From contig SVKV01000005.1 of the NCBI GenBank assembly GCA_015068305.1, positions 27,637 through 91,636 of the forward strand: a DNA stretch of 64,000 bases, given 5' to 3'. Each line of letters starts with the position of its first letter. Within the stretch, counting starts at the first letter, position 1. The position numbers and the translations under genes are program-made. Below are positions 56,795-64,000 of this stretch, one piece after another. The notes beneath the pieces are model-generated. The model made no database searches. It saw nothing but the letters and a program-made list of their open reading frames with translations, and was not told the origin of the DNA. Origin of the DNA: Oscillospiraceae bacterium. GTDB taxonomy: Bacteria > Bacillota > Clostridia > Oscillospirales > Oscillospiraceae.

Positions 56795-59575
56795 TCAGCC
56801 GGAGGTTTCGGGAGCTGCGGTAGGTGTTTCCACCGGTCCTTCCACGGGGGCTTCCGTGGGAGGCTCCGTCTCCAGGGATGCCTCATAGTCGGCCCAGGCT
56901 TGAGCAGTGTGGACCGGGCAGAGCACATAAGGTGCATCAATGCCGTCATTGGCCTTGCCATTGAAGCCGTGCCAGTCCAGAGCGCTGCCATCTTCGGATA
57001 CATAGTAGACATACCGGTTATCCCGGAAATCGCTGCTCAGACCGTGCTTGTAGGCGCTGTTGATCTGCTCCACCTGGGAGGGTGTCAGCTTCAGCAGTGC
57101 CCGGGAGTCGATTTCAACCCGTTCGATATCTGCAAACATATGGCAGTATTCCGTTGCAACACCGCCGCCGGTGGTGCAGAAATCCACCAGAACGTGCTGA
57201 TCGCAGCTGCCGCTGGGGCCGTCACCACTGTAGGCATAGGCGGAAGTCACCCGGTTTCTGCCCAGCAGATAGCGGCGGATATCCTTTTCACAGGCATCCG
57301 TTGCAAGGTCACCGGAATCAAGACAGACGCTGTAACCGCGCATGCCGCTGGTGCTGTACAGAGATTTCCGGGCCAGGCCGCTGTGGATGGGCTGCATGAC
57401 CTTCTTGAAGAGCCGCGCTGCAGGATTCTGAGAGCTGCCAGTAAGGCGGATCTCCTCAGGCTGCTTATAGCCGCACCAGACTGCAGCGGTATAGTAGCCG
57501 GTGTAACCGCAGAACCAGCGGTCACGGTTGCTGGAGGTGGTGCCGGTTTTGCCTGCCACATTGTGACCGGACAGGTCCGCAGCACCGCCGGTACCGCTGG
57601 TGACTGCATTCTGCAGACAGTAATTCATATAGTTGACGGTCTTTTCGCTGAGAATCTGCTCAGAATCCTGGGTATTATCCAAAACAATATTGCCGAGGCT
57701 GTCATAGACCTTCGTATAGGTTCTGGCTTCTCTGCGGATGCCGTTATTGGCAAAGGTGGCATAGGCCGCAGAAACATCCCGGATGGTGGCGCCAACAGTC
57801 AGCGCGCCCATACCCAGAGGAGAGTCGCCCAGGTCGTTCTTGATCTTGCCGGAGGAGGTTTCATAGTGATCCGTCAGGGTGGACAGACCGAACTTATCCT
57901 TACTGAACCGGAAGCTGTAGTCATAGCCGATCATCCGCAGGGTTCTGACGGAAACGGCATTGATGGAGCTGGTGATGCCGCTGAAAACGGTTCTGGAATA
58001 GGAATAGGTCCGGGAATCGTTCTTGGGATAGGCGCCGCCGGAATAGGAAACCGGCAGATCCGGAATCACAGTAGCCGGAGAAATCACACCGGCTTCAAAG
58101 GCAGGAGCATAGACGGACAGGGGCTTCTGGGCAGAACCGGTCTGGAGCTTGGAGTCCGTCGCAATATTCCAGCCGTCATGCTCAGTCTTGGGTCCGACAC
58201 CGCCGGCCATGCCCACAATGTCGCCGGTGCGGTTATCGATGACCACGATACCGGACTGAAGCTGCTGCTTGCTTCGGGTGGTGGGAATCTGACTCAGGTC
58301 CGTATAAACCGCATCGATGGCATTCTGGACCTTCATATCCAGGGTGGAATAAATGTGGAAACCGCCCCGCTGGATGATATTATTCCAGTATTTCTTGCCT
58401 TCCTTGTCCAGGATATCGTAATTAACACCGTTGGAGGCAGCCAGATCCCGGGCCACATCCTCCAGAACCGTATCCACAAAATAGGAATACACTTCCTGGG
58501 ATGCATCCTCGGCCAGAGTGGTGCTGCCGCCGCAGACAGGACAGACATAGGAACTGCCCTGCTGGACAAAGGAGCTGGCAATGCCCTCGTATGCACAGGA
58601 GCTGCGCTCGCAGACGGTCCACTTGTCCGCATCATCGATGCCGCTCTTGAATACCAGTTCCTGTTCCAGAGCCTGCTTGTAGATATCCGGGCCGATGAGG
58701 CCCTCTTCCTTCATGACCCAGAGGGTATTGACCTGCCGGACCCGGTTACGCTCCACACCGGTCATTTCCCGGCGGCCTTCCTCGTCACCGGGGTCCCACT
58801 CGAAGGTGGAGCTGAAGGGATTGAAGATGGAGGGGTTATTGGTGATGCTGATCAGGCTGGCGCACTCGGCAGTGGTCAGCATCTGAATTTCCTTGCCGAA
58901 ATACTCTGCTGCAGCGCTTCGGACGCCGTAGCAGCCACGGCCCAGATAGATGGTATTCAGATACCATTCCATAATGGTATCCTTGTCGTAGGAGCGTTCA
59001 AACTGCTGGGCGCGGAAAATCTCCATGACCTTTCGCTGAACCGTCACAGAGTCTTCGCCGGTCAGATTCTTGATCAGCTGCTGGGTGATGGTGGAGCCGC
59101 CGAAGGTATCGCCGCCGCCAAAGAACATATTGGCGCAGGCCTTTACCGTGGTGATCCAGTCCACACCCTGGTGCTCATAGAATCGCTTGTCCTCGATGGC
59201 AATGGCTGCATTCACCAGGTCCTCGGGAATCTGATCCAGAGATGCCCACTGCCGGTCTGCAGTGGTATAGATCTGCTGCAGCTGCTGAATATTGCCGCCG
59301 GCATCCACATAGTATACAAAGGAAGTCTGATCCAGCGATGCGTTCTCCAGATTGTAGTTTGCTTCCGGGAGAATGTCATCCTGCAGATAATTGCCAAGGA
59401 TTCCCACGAAGACGAACATACACACCAGGGCTATCAGAACAACCGTGGCAACTGCGCCGGCTGCGACCTTCACCGCGGCCACTGCCAGATACCAGATGCC
59501 GTAAAGAATCTTCAGCAGCCAGTGGGGATTCCACTCCTGGCGCTGCTTGTTTTTCCGATTTGAGAATTCAGCCAT
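56795..59575 (-). CDS. Class A penicillin-binding protein with Cys4 insertion
   Basis: 926 residues. Cytosolic tail, membrane helix (about 40-62), glycosyltransferase domain with EDKRFYEHQGVDW at 128-140, and transpeptidase domain with SAQKPL near 480, SINAVSV near 538 and KTGTTSSN near 676. Between the two domains (about 318-350) CERSSC...CPVCGG forms a Cys4, zinc-ribbon-like insertion, uncommon for PBP1a. The C terminus has a Pro/Thr/Glu tail. It polymerises and crosslinks peptidoglycan. First gene before the methyltransferase and ecf genes. Confidence 0.94.
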   Translation of the reverse strand: MAEFSNRKNKQRQEWNPHWLLKILYGIWYLAVAAVKVAAGAVATVVLIALVCMFVFVGILGNYLQDDILPEANYNLENASLDQTSFVYYVDAGGNIQQLQQIYTTADRQWASLDQIPEDLVNAAIAIEDKRFYEHQGVDWITTVKACANMFFGGGDTFGGSTITQQLIKNLTGEDSVTVQRKVMEIFRAQQFERSYDKDTIMEWYLNTIYLGRGCYGVRSAAAEYFGKEIQMLTTAECASLISITNNPSIFNPFSSTFEWDPGDEEGRREMTGVERNRVRQVNTLWVMKEEGLIGPDIYKQALEQELVFKSGIDDADKWTVCERSSCAYEGIASSFVQQGSSYVCPVCGGSTTLAEDASQEVYSYFVDTVLEDVARDLAASNGVNYDILDKEGKKYWNNIIQRGGFHIYSTLDMKVQNAIDAVYTDLSQIPTTRSKQQLQSGIVVIDNRTGDIVGMAGGVGPKTEHDGWNIATDSKLQTGSAQKPLSVYAPAFEAGVISPATVIPDLPVSYSGGAYPKNDSRTYSYSRTVFSGITSSINAVSVRTLRMIGYDYSFRFSKDKFGLSTLTDHYETSSGKIKNDLGDSPLGMGALTVGATIRDVSAAYATFANNGIRREARTYTKVYDSLGNIVLDNTQDSEQILSEKTVNYMNYCLQNAVTSGTGGAADLSGHNVAGKTGTTSSNRDRWFCGYTGYYTAAVWCGYKQPEEIRLTGSSQNPAARLFKKVMQPIHSGLARKSLYSTSGMRGYSVCLDSGDLATDACEKDIRRYLLGRNRVTSAYAYSGDGPSGSCDQHVLVDFCTTGGGVATEYCHMFADIERVEIDSRALLKLTPSQVEQINSAYKHGLSSDFRDNRYVYYVSEDGSALDWHGFNGKANDGIDAPYVLCPVHTAQAWADYEASLETEPPTEAPVEGPVETPTAAPETSG

Positions 59576-59661
59576 AATATAAACCTCCGCTGCATTGACC
59601 GCATGGGTCTGGTAAGGTAAAACTCAGTTTTATAAGGTGCCGATGGGCATAGCACCACTTC

Positions 59662-59690
59662 ATAGTATTATAGCATACCCCAAAGCAAAA
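59662..59690 (-). promoter_or_regulatory. Promoter of the PBP-led operon
   Basis: Minus strand TATAAT (plus 59667-59672) preceded by TGC (extended -10) and a T-rich -35 area without a clean TTGACA. About 95 nt upstream of the PBP start. Confidence 0.5.
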
Positions 59691-59758
59691 CGAAAGCCCC
59701 AAAATATTAATAAAGATTAAATTTGGGGAGATACTACCGGCAGAAGGAGGCGGTAAAC

Positions 59759-59980
59759 ATGAAAATCAGCCACCGGTTACTTTCCGTCTTAATGTCTTTC
59801 TATCTGGGCATCCACGGCGGACAGCTTGCGCTGCTGGAGCCGGGCAATCCCCTGCCCGTTGAAATCTTCCCAATTACGGCGCAAATGCTTCCGGCAGCCG
59901 ACCGGCAGGCCCTGGCGGATGGCATCCGGATCCGGGATAAGCTGCACCTTGCACAGTTACTGGAGGACTATCTTTCGTAA
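59759..59980 (+). CDS. Small anchored or secreted protein, 73 aa
   Basis: From ATG 59759 (AGGAGGCGG upstream), 73 residues. A hydrophobic N terminus (about 6-22) may be a signal anchor; then GGQLALLEPGNPLPVEIFPI and an acidic end QLLEDYLS. I know related short proteins from Oscillospirales but no function. Alone between the divergent PBP operon and DUF1292. Confidence 0.65.
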   Translation: MKISHRLLSVLMSFYLGIHGGQLALLEPGNPLPVEIFPITAQMLPAADRQALADGIRIRDKLHLAQLLEDYLS

Positions 59981-60010
59981 GCACCCCCAATCCTCATGCA
60001 ATATTTCCTC

Positions 60011-60039
60011 TTGATTTTGCACGTGGAAACCGATAGAAT
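60011..60039 (+). promoter_or_regulatory. SigmaA promoter of the DUF1292 gene
   Basis: TTGATT (60011-60016), 17 nt, TAGAAT (60034-60039), 38 nt before the ATG. May also drive the probable 6S RNA downstream. Confidence 0.7.
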
Positions 60040-60076
60040 ATAGACAGGAACAATGCTGCACGGAGGATGAGCTTCA

Positions 60077-60358
60077 ATGGATAACAATTACGGTTCTGAT
60101 TTTATGACCATCGTGGATGAGGACGGCACCGAATTCGAACTGGAGATTCTCAGCACCCTGGAATACAACGGCTGCACCTATCTTGCAGTCATTCCCGCAG
60201 GTGCAGAGGATGAGGGGGATCTGGAGGTCAGCATCCTCAAGAGCGTGGAAGAAGACGGTGAACCCATTCTCTGTGCCATCGAGGATGAGGAAGAGCTGCA
60301 GAGCGTATATGATCTGATCATGGATGAGCTCTACGCAGAAGAGGACGAAGAAGAATAA
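60077..60358 (+). CDS. DUF1292 (YrzB-type) acidic protein
   Basis: 93 residues with a strongly acidic composition. DFMTIVDEDGTEFELEILSTLEYNGCTYLAVIP near the N terminus and VEEDGEPILCAIEDEEELQSVYD near residue 60 fit DUF1292. Start ATG 60077 after CGGAGGATG. Usually near ruvX in Firmicutes; here ruvX is 3 kb away on the other strand. Function unknown. Confidence 0.85.
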   Translation: MDNNYGSDFMTIVDEDGTEFELEILSTLEYNGCTYLAVIPAGAEDEGDLEVSILKSVEEDGEPILCAIEDEEELQSVYDLIMDELYAEEDEEE

Positions 60359-60364
60359 TAAGAC

Positions 60365-60562
60365 ATTTCCTGCTTGGTGCGAGGTGTGTCCTTTTGGACC
60401 CACATTTTATAATCGGGAAGCCTGAAACTTCCTGTCCGGTTTGCAGACCTCCCGCCTGCGCTCAGACGTACGGTGGATGTTGGGAGCAGTAATGGCCAGG
60501 AGAGGCATCCCACCTGCCATTCGTGCAGGTCATAATCGGATGCGCCACGGCTAAAGCGGGGT
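60365..60562 (+). ncRNA. ssrS: Probable 6S RNA
   Basis: About 198 nt between DUF1292 and a terminator. Closing stem CCTGCTT/AAGCGGG, then GGTGTGTCC/GGATGCGCC, form a long rod. A central open region carries the purine-rich GAAGCCTGAAACTTCC on one side and a small hairpin ACCTGC-GCAGGT on the other, as in 6S RNAs of Clostridia. It mimics an open promoter to hold sigmaA polymerase. No ORF fits. Alternative: another long structured RNA. No clear promoter of its own, so it may be processed from the DUF1292 transcript. Confidence 0.7.
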
Positions 60563-60567
60563 TTTGG

Positions 60568-60598
60568 CATGGGGGACTTCGGTCCCCCATGTTTTTTT
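60568..60598 (+). terminator. Terminator after the probable 6S RNA
   Basis: A 10-bp stem CATGGGGGAC/GTCCCCCATG closed by a TTCG tetraloop and followed by TTTTTTT. Confidence 0.93.
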
Positions 60599-60670
60599 GT
60601 ACATTGATCCATTACGGAAGAAATTCCCCGCATTTTCATGTTACCGGCAGAATTTTCGTTCCCTCCCCTC

Positions 60671-60699
60671 TTGAAACCACAGAAAAAATAGGTTATAAT
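60671..60699 (+). promoter_or_regulatory. SigmaA promoter of the PrsA-like gene
   Basis: TTGAAA (60671-60676), 17 nt, TATAAT (60694-60699), 70 nt before the ATG. Confidence 0.8.
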
Positions 60700-60768
60700 A
60701 GCCCGGTCTATCTGCAATTTTTGGATTGCACATATATAAGAATCGCACAAATGAGAGGAAATGATACC

Positions 60769-62394
60769 ATGAGCGCATCCGACAAGAAGAAGCTTCGCGC
60801 TGCAGAGCGTGCCGAAAAGCTGACTGAGAAGCAGCTGGCCGAGCAGAAGGAAGCAAAGAAACTGAAAATTTTGACCACCGTGTTTGTAGTCGCCCTGGCT
60901 CTGATGCTCTGCTTTGCCATTGTCATCACCGCCGTCAAGACTGTGGAGAACAGCGGCATCCGAGAGCGGAACACTGTTGCACTGACTCTGGATGACCGCC
61001 AGATCAACAACGCTGAGCTGAACTACTTCTTCATCGACGGTCTGAATACCTTCCTCAATGAGAACAGCACCATCATCCCCTATCTGGGTCTGGACGCCAC
61101 CAAGCCTCTGGATGAGCAGATCCTGGATGAAGCCACCGGCATGACCTGGGCAGACGACTTTATGACCGGCGCTGTAGAGAACGCCAAGGCTGCCTACGCT
61201 CTGGCCGATGCTGCTGCCGAGGCCGGTTTTGTTCTGACCGAAGAGGACAAGACCAACATCGAAGCAACCATTGCCAACATTGAGCTGTCCGCTATGGTCA
61301 ATTACGGCTACCCCGATCTGAAGACCTATCTGAAGGCCATGTACGGCAACGGTGCGGATGAGGAATCCTTCCGCGCTTACCGGGAGCTGAACTACCTGGC
61401 AGAAAGCTACCAGGTAAAATATGCTGAGGATCTGACCTACGAAGATGCCGACCTGCGGGAGGCTGAAGCAGACAACTATGATGCATATTCCAGCTACACC
61501 TACAATTACTACTATCTGAATGTCAACAGCCTGATCGAGGGCGAAGATACTTCCAATCCCACCAACGAGCAGTATGCCGATGCTGTGGCTCTGGCAGAAG
61601 AATATGCCAAGTCTCTGACCGAGGGCATCACCACTGTAGAGGAGTTTGATGCAGCCGTTGCTGCTCTGCCCATGAATACAGAGGTTGAGAACGCCGCTTC
61701 CAATGCAAGCAAGGATGTTTCCTACGGCGCAGTGAATGCCGTCATCGCTGACTGGGTTACCGACAGCGCCCGGAAGGCCGGCGATATCACCTACATTCCC
61801 GGTATCTCCACCAGCACCGACGAAGCCGGCAACGAGACCTCCAAGATCACCGGTTACTATGCCGTTCTGTTTGGCGGCTGCAACGAGAATAACTTCTCCC
61901 TGCCCAACGTCCGTCATATCCTGGTTGCCTTTGAAGGCGGCACTCTGGACGAAAACGGCTACAAGATCTACTCCGACACCGAAAAGAACACCGCAAAGCT
62001 GGCTGCCGAAAAGCTGCTGAACACCTGGAAGAACGGCGATGCCACCGAAGAGAGCTTTGCAACCCTGGCAAACGAGAATTCCGATGACAGCGACGGCACC
62101 GACGGCGGTCTGTACACCAACATTGTCCCCGGCCAGATGGTCGCCAACTTCAATGACTGGTGCTTCGATGATTCCCGTAAGGTCGGTGACACCGACATCG
62201 TGGAAACCGAATACGGCTACCATGTGATGTATTTCTGCGGCGAAAGCGAGCGGACCTACCGCGACCTCATGATCGAGAACGAACTGAAAGTTGCGGCTGT
62301 GAACGCCTGGTTTGAGGAACTGCTCAGCGGCGTTACCGCTACTGTTGTCGATCCCAAGTACGTCAGCACGGATCTGGTTCTGTCCACCAATTAA
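60769..62394 (+). CDS. Membrane-anchored PrsA/SurA-like peptidyl-prolyl isomerase
   Basis: 541 residues from ATG 60769 (AGAGGAA upstream); the track frame runs back over the 6S region. A Lys-rich cytosolic start (about 1-32) and one membrane helix (about 34-56) anchor it; there is no lipoprotein Cys, unlike Bacillus PrsA. A SurA-like helical region follows and a parvulin domain near 405-520 (LPNVRHILVAFEGG, DGGLYTNIVPGQM, VETEYGYHVMYF). A foldase for exported proteins. Followed by a terminator. Confidence 0.88.
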   Translation: MSASDKKKLRAAERAEKLTEKQLAEQKEAKKLKILTTVFVVALALMLCFAIVITAVKTVENSGIRERNTVALTLDDRQINNAELNYFFIDGLNTFLNENSTIIPYLGLDATKPLDEQILDEATGMTWADDFMTGAVENAKAAYALADAAAEAGFVLTEEDKTNIEATIANIELSAMVNYGYPDLKTYLKAMYGNGADEESFRAYRELNYLAESYQVKYAEDLTYEDADLREAEADNYDAYSSYTYNYYYLNVNSLIEGEDTSNPTNEQYADAVALAEEYAKSLTEGITTVEEFDAAVAALPMNTEVENAASNASKDVSYGAVNAVIADWVTDSARKAGDITYIPGISTSTDEAGNETSKITGYYAVLFGGCNENNFSLPNVRHILVAFEGGTLDENGYKIYSDTEKNTAKLAAEKLLNTWKNGDATEESFATLANENSDDSDGTDGGLYTNIVPGQMVANFNDWCFDDSRKVGDTDIVETEYGYHVMYFCGESERTYRDLMIENELKVAAVNAWFEELLSGVTATVVDPKYVSTDLVLSTN

Positions 62395-62398
62395 TATA

Positions 62399-62430
62399 GA
62401 AAGGAGAGCTGCTTTGCGGCTCTCCTTTTT
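62399..62430 (+). terminator. Terminator after the PrsA-like gene
   Basis: AAAGGAGAGC.GC/GC.GCTCTCCTTT stem with a TTT loop, ending in TTTTT. Confidence 0.85.
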
Positions 62431-62441
62431 GCATAAAGAAT

Positions 62442-62470
62442 CCTCCTGTGGAGAAACTTTCCACAGGAGG
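62442..62470 (+). promoter_or_regulatory. Hairpin that hides the ribosome-binding site of the TauE gene
   Basis: CCTCCTGTGGA (62442-62452) and TCCACAGGAGG (62460-62470) pair perfectly over 11 bases with a 7-nt loop. The 3' arm contains AGGAGG, the only ribosome-binding site for the ATG at 62478. Translation should need the stem to open. Confidence 0.7.
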
Positions 62471-62477
62471 TGTTTTT

Positions 62478-62834
62478 ATGAAGCATCAAAAATGGGGTAT
62501 GATCCTGGCAGGAATCGGTGCAGGTGCCGTCAACGGTCTTTTCGGCGCCGGCGGCGGTATGGTGCTCATTCCGCTGCTGGGGATGCTGACTTCTCTTGAG
62601 GACCGTCAAATGTTCTCCGGTTCCGTTGCCATCATCCTGCCCATGTGCATCGTCAGTCTGATTGCAACCGGACTGACCGGCACTATCGCCTGGAAGGAGG
62701 CCCTTCCCTACCTCCCCGGCAGCGCCATTGGCGGATACCTTGCATTCCGTTACGGGGGCAAAATCCCGGTAAAATGGCTCCACAGAGGTCTGGGAATACT
62801 GATCATTTGGGGAGGATTGCGATATCTATGCTAG
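62478..62834 (+). CDS. TauE/SafE (TSUP) transporter half, first gene
   Basis: 118 residues from ATG 62478. About four membrane helices; the family motif GAVNGLFGAGGGMVLIPLL is near residue 14-32. A normal TauE/SafE protein is about 250 residues and has two such halves; this gene carries only the first. It overlaps the second half by 7 nt (ATGCTAG), so the halves are translated together. The family exports sulfite, sulfonates or similar anions. Confidence 0.85.
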   Translation: MKHQKWGMILAGIGAGAVNGLFGAGGGMVLIPLLGMLTSLEDRQMFSGSVAIILPMCIVSLIATGLTGTIAWKEALPYLPGSAIGGYLAFRYGGKIPVKWLHRGLGILIIWGGLRYLC

Positions 62835-63202
62835 AATCACTGCCCGTTATGCTGATTGTGGGTACGGCCCTTGGTTTTCTTTCAGGACTGGGCATCGGCG
62901 GCGGCAGCCTGCTGATCCTCTGGCTGACCGTAGTATTACAAACCGATCCGCAGATTTCAAGAAGCATCAACCTTTTGTTTTTCATTCCTTCTGCCATTGT
63001 CGTCTGCATCCTTCGTATGAAGCAGCAGAAACTGGAGCTCCGCCCGCTTCTGCCTGCCATGGTTGCCGGCTGCTGCGCCGCAGCCCTCTTTTCCTGGATT
63101 TCCACGATTCTGACTGTGGAAATCATGAAAAAGATATTCGGATTTGTTCTTTTGGCTGCCGGTCTGCGGGAAGTCCTTTATCGGGAACGGAAGGCCAGAT
63201 AA
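62828..63202 (+). CDS. TauE/SafE (TSUP) transporter half, second gene
   Basis: 124 residues from ATG 62828 (the track frame begins earlier). Four hydrophobic segments and the second copy of the glycine motif, LGFLSGLGIGGGSLLILWL near residue 16-34. With the preceding gene it makes a complete TSUP unit as two chains. The 3' end overlaps the ruvX 3' end by 25 nt, convergent. Confidence 0.85.
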   Translation: MLESLPVMLIVGTALGFLSGLGIGGGSLLILWLTVVLQTDPQISRSINLLFFIPSAIVVCILRMKQQKLELRPLLPAMVAGCCAAALFSWISTILTVEIMKKIFGFVLLAAGLREVLYRERKAR

Positions 63203-63591
63203 CCCTCCAGAATCAGGGATGCAGCCACCGCATCCACGGTATTCTTCCGCTTCTGGCCGTGATAATTATGTGCGGAGAGAATATTGTGGGCCTCCACTGT
63301 GGTACGGCGCTCGTCCCACATATGAACCGGAAGGCCGGTAGCTTCCTTTAATTTCTCTGCAAATTCCTTGCACACATCGGCCCGGGGACCCTCGGTGCCA
63401 TTCATGTTCTTCGGCAGGCCCACCACAATCTCCGTCACAGCATTCTGGGCAATCAGTTTCTGGATTTCTGCGATGGTCTTATCATCTCTTCTGCTGTGGA
63501 TCACGGTGGTACTACCCACAATGCTGCACAGCAGGTCACTCATGGCAATGCCCGTTCTGGCATCGCCGTAATCAACGCCCATGATTCTCAT
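63178..63591 (-). CDS. ruvX: Putative pre-16S rRNA nuclease / Holliday junction resolvase RuvX
   Basis: 137 residues. RNase H-like fold: MGVDYGDARTGIAMSD near residue 4-19, VVGLPKNMNGTEGPR near 57-71, and MWDERRTT near 95. YqgF/RuvX trims the 5' end of 16S rRNA. It is convergent with the TauE pair and overlaps it. Confidence 0.93.
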   Translation of the reverse strand: MRIMGVDYGDARTGIAMSDLLCSIVGSTTVIHSRRDDKTIAEIQKLIAQNAVTEIVVGLPKNMNGTEGPRADVCKEFAEKLKEATGLPVHMWDERRTTVEAHNILSAHNYHGQKRKNTVDAVAASLILEGYLAFRSR

Positions 63592-63612
63592 TTTGCGTTT
63601 CCGCCTTTCTTC

Positions 63613-63644
63613 TGTAATTGGCCCTATTTGTAATTGGCCCTATT
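63613..63644. repeat. Tandem 16-bp direct repeat upstream of ruvX
   Basis: Two perfect adjacent copies of TGTAATTGGCCCTATT (63613-63628 and 63629-63644), just upstream of the ruvX start on the minus strand. Possibly a regulator site or a slippage product. Confidence 0.8.
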
Positions 63645-63681
63645 ATAAACCAAAAAAGTCAAAAAATAAAGAAAAATCTTA

Positions 63682-63710
63682 TTGACAACCGCACACCCCC
63701 GTGGTAGAAT
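63682..63710 (+). promoter_or_regulatory. SigmaA promoter of rpmG
   Basis: TTGACA (63682-63687), 17 nt, TAGAAT (63705-63710). It leaves a leader of about 125 nt that contains a GGCGGC/GCCGCC hairpin followed by an AU-rich stretch. Confidence 0.85.
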
Positions 63711-63843
63711 GTCTTTACCTGTGAAAAAGAGGGTTATTTTTTTGTGCCCATTTTTCAGCTCCGAGGCGGCAATTGTAGTGGCCGCCGGCTAAATTTTTAC
63801 TGGACGGAGTGATACAGGGAGGCAATTTTAAGGAGGTGCCGTT

Positions 63844-63993
63844 ATGCGCGTTAAAGTCACTTTGAGATGCTCTGAGTGCAAGCAGAGAAACTACAACACC
63901 ATGAAGAACAAGAAGAATGACCCCGACCGTCTCGAAATGAAGAAGTACTGCAGATTCTGCAGAAAGCACACCACTCACAACGAGACCAAGTAA
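63844..63993 (+). CDS. rpmG: 50S ribosomal protein L33
   Basis: 49 residues, too short for the ORF track. [19 protein letters not shown] opens the protein, and [14 protein letters not shown] ends it, giving the CxxC...CxxC zinc-binding form of L33. AAGGAGG lies upstream of the ATG. A further GGAGG at 63995 begins the ribosome-binding site of the next gene, expected to be secE of the rpmG-secE-nusG order. Confidence 0.96.
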   Translation: MRVKVTLRCSECKQRNYNTMKNKKNDPDRLEMKKYCRFCRKHTTHNETK

Positions 63994-64000
63994 GGAGGCC

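Noticed and set aside
56786-59563. 925-aa plus-strand ORF
   Set aside because: Antisense shadow of the class A PBP gene.
60365-60562. SRP RNA
   Set aside because: The SRP tetraloop region (CAGGTCCGGAAGG-type) is missing; GGAGCAGTAATGGCC only loosely recalls it, and the open-centre rod fits 6S better.
60331-62223. 630-aa minus-strand ORF
   Set aside because: Antisense shadow of the PrsA-like gene and the 6S RNA region.
62478-63202. Frameshifted pseudogene of TauE/SafE
   Set aside because: Both halves have intact frames, normal half length and an ATG/stop overlap as in coupled genes; a true split is more likely.
63715-63978. 87-aa minus-strand ORF
   Set aside because: Antisense of rpmG and its leader.

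Overview
This 64 kb window reads as chromosome from an anaerobic, spore-forming Clostridia member, most likely a gut Oscillospirales/Oscillospiraceae-type bacterium. The reasons are: GC-rich codon use in nearly all genes; sporulation genes (spoIIAA-spoIIAB-sigF, yqfC-yqfD, ylbJ, yunB); a collagen-like exosporium-type protein; two T-box leaders; and Firmicutes-type gene order. Almost everything is core chromosome. I see no prophage, IS element, CRISPR array, rRNA or ordinary tRNA. Most long ORFs in the track that lie opposite these genes (for example the 955, 1078, 925 and 791 aa ones) are antisense shadows.

Layout. 0-7.2 kb (minus): yqfC-yqfD-phoH-ybeY-era-[71 aa membrane protein]-yqzL-recO-mutS2, the last cut by the window edge. 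7.2-10.8 kb (plus): ylbJ, a small four-Cys protein and two tandem membrane-anchored phosphodiester-glycosidase (NAGPA) paralogues. 10.8-20.5 kb (minus): pcrA-yunB-ligA, the spoIIA operon, and valS behind a valine T-box. 20.5-22.8 kb (plus): a GtrB-like glycosyltransferase and an M24 aminopeptidase. 22.8-26.9 kb (minus): queA-GNAT-hydrolase-tgt-yajC. Then dapA (plus), a GNAT gene, and a tyrosine T-box controlling a membrane-inserted M28-type peptidase plus tyrS.

31-38.5 kb (minus) holds the most striking locus. A roughly 620-nt non-coding stretch has its own promoter and is followed by a four-helix membrane protein, dxs, tlyA, nadK, argR and recN. Position, length and neighbour identify it as an OLE RNA (ornate, large, extremophilic) with its partner OapA, here in what looks like a mesophilic gut Clostridium and uncoupled from the upstream xseB-ispA genes.

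38.5-45 kb: a NUDIX/kinase pair; dinB with a small leader gene under two LexA-like boxes; a DUF3592-type protein and a HAD hydrolase; smpB, a cyclophilin and ssrA (tmRNA) with nearby copies of its 3' end; and the collagen-like protein. 45-59.6 kb (minus): MATE and ABC exporters, an ECF-type sigma/anti-sigma pair, clpE behind a large dyad operator, ecfA1-ecfA2-ecfT-truA, an RNA methyltransferase and a class A PBP with a Cys4 insertion. 59.7-64 kb: a small secreted/anchored protein, DUF1292, a probable 6S RNA, a PrsA-like foldase, a two-gene split TauE/SafE transporter whose ribosome-binding site sits in a hairpin, ruvX, and rpmG leading to secE beyond the edge.
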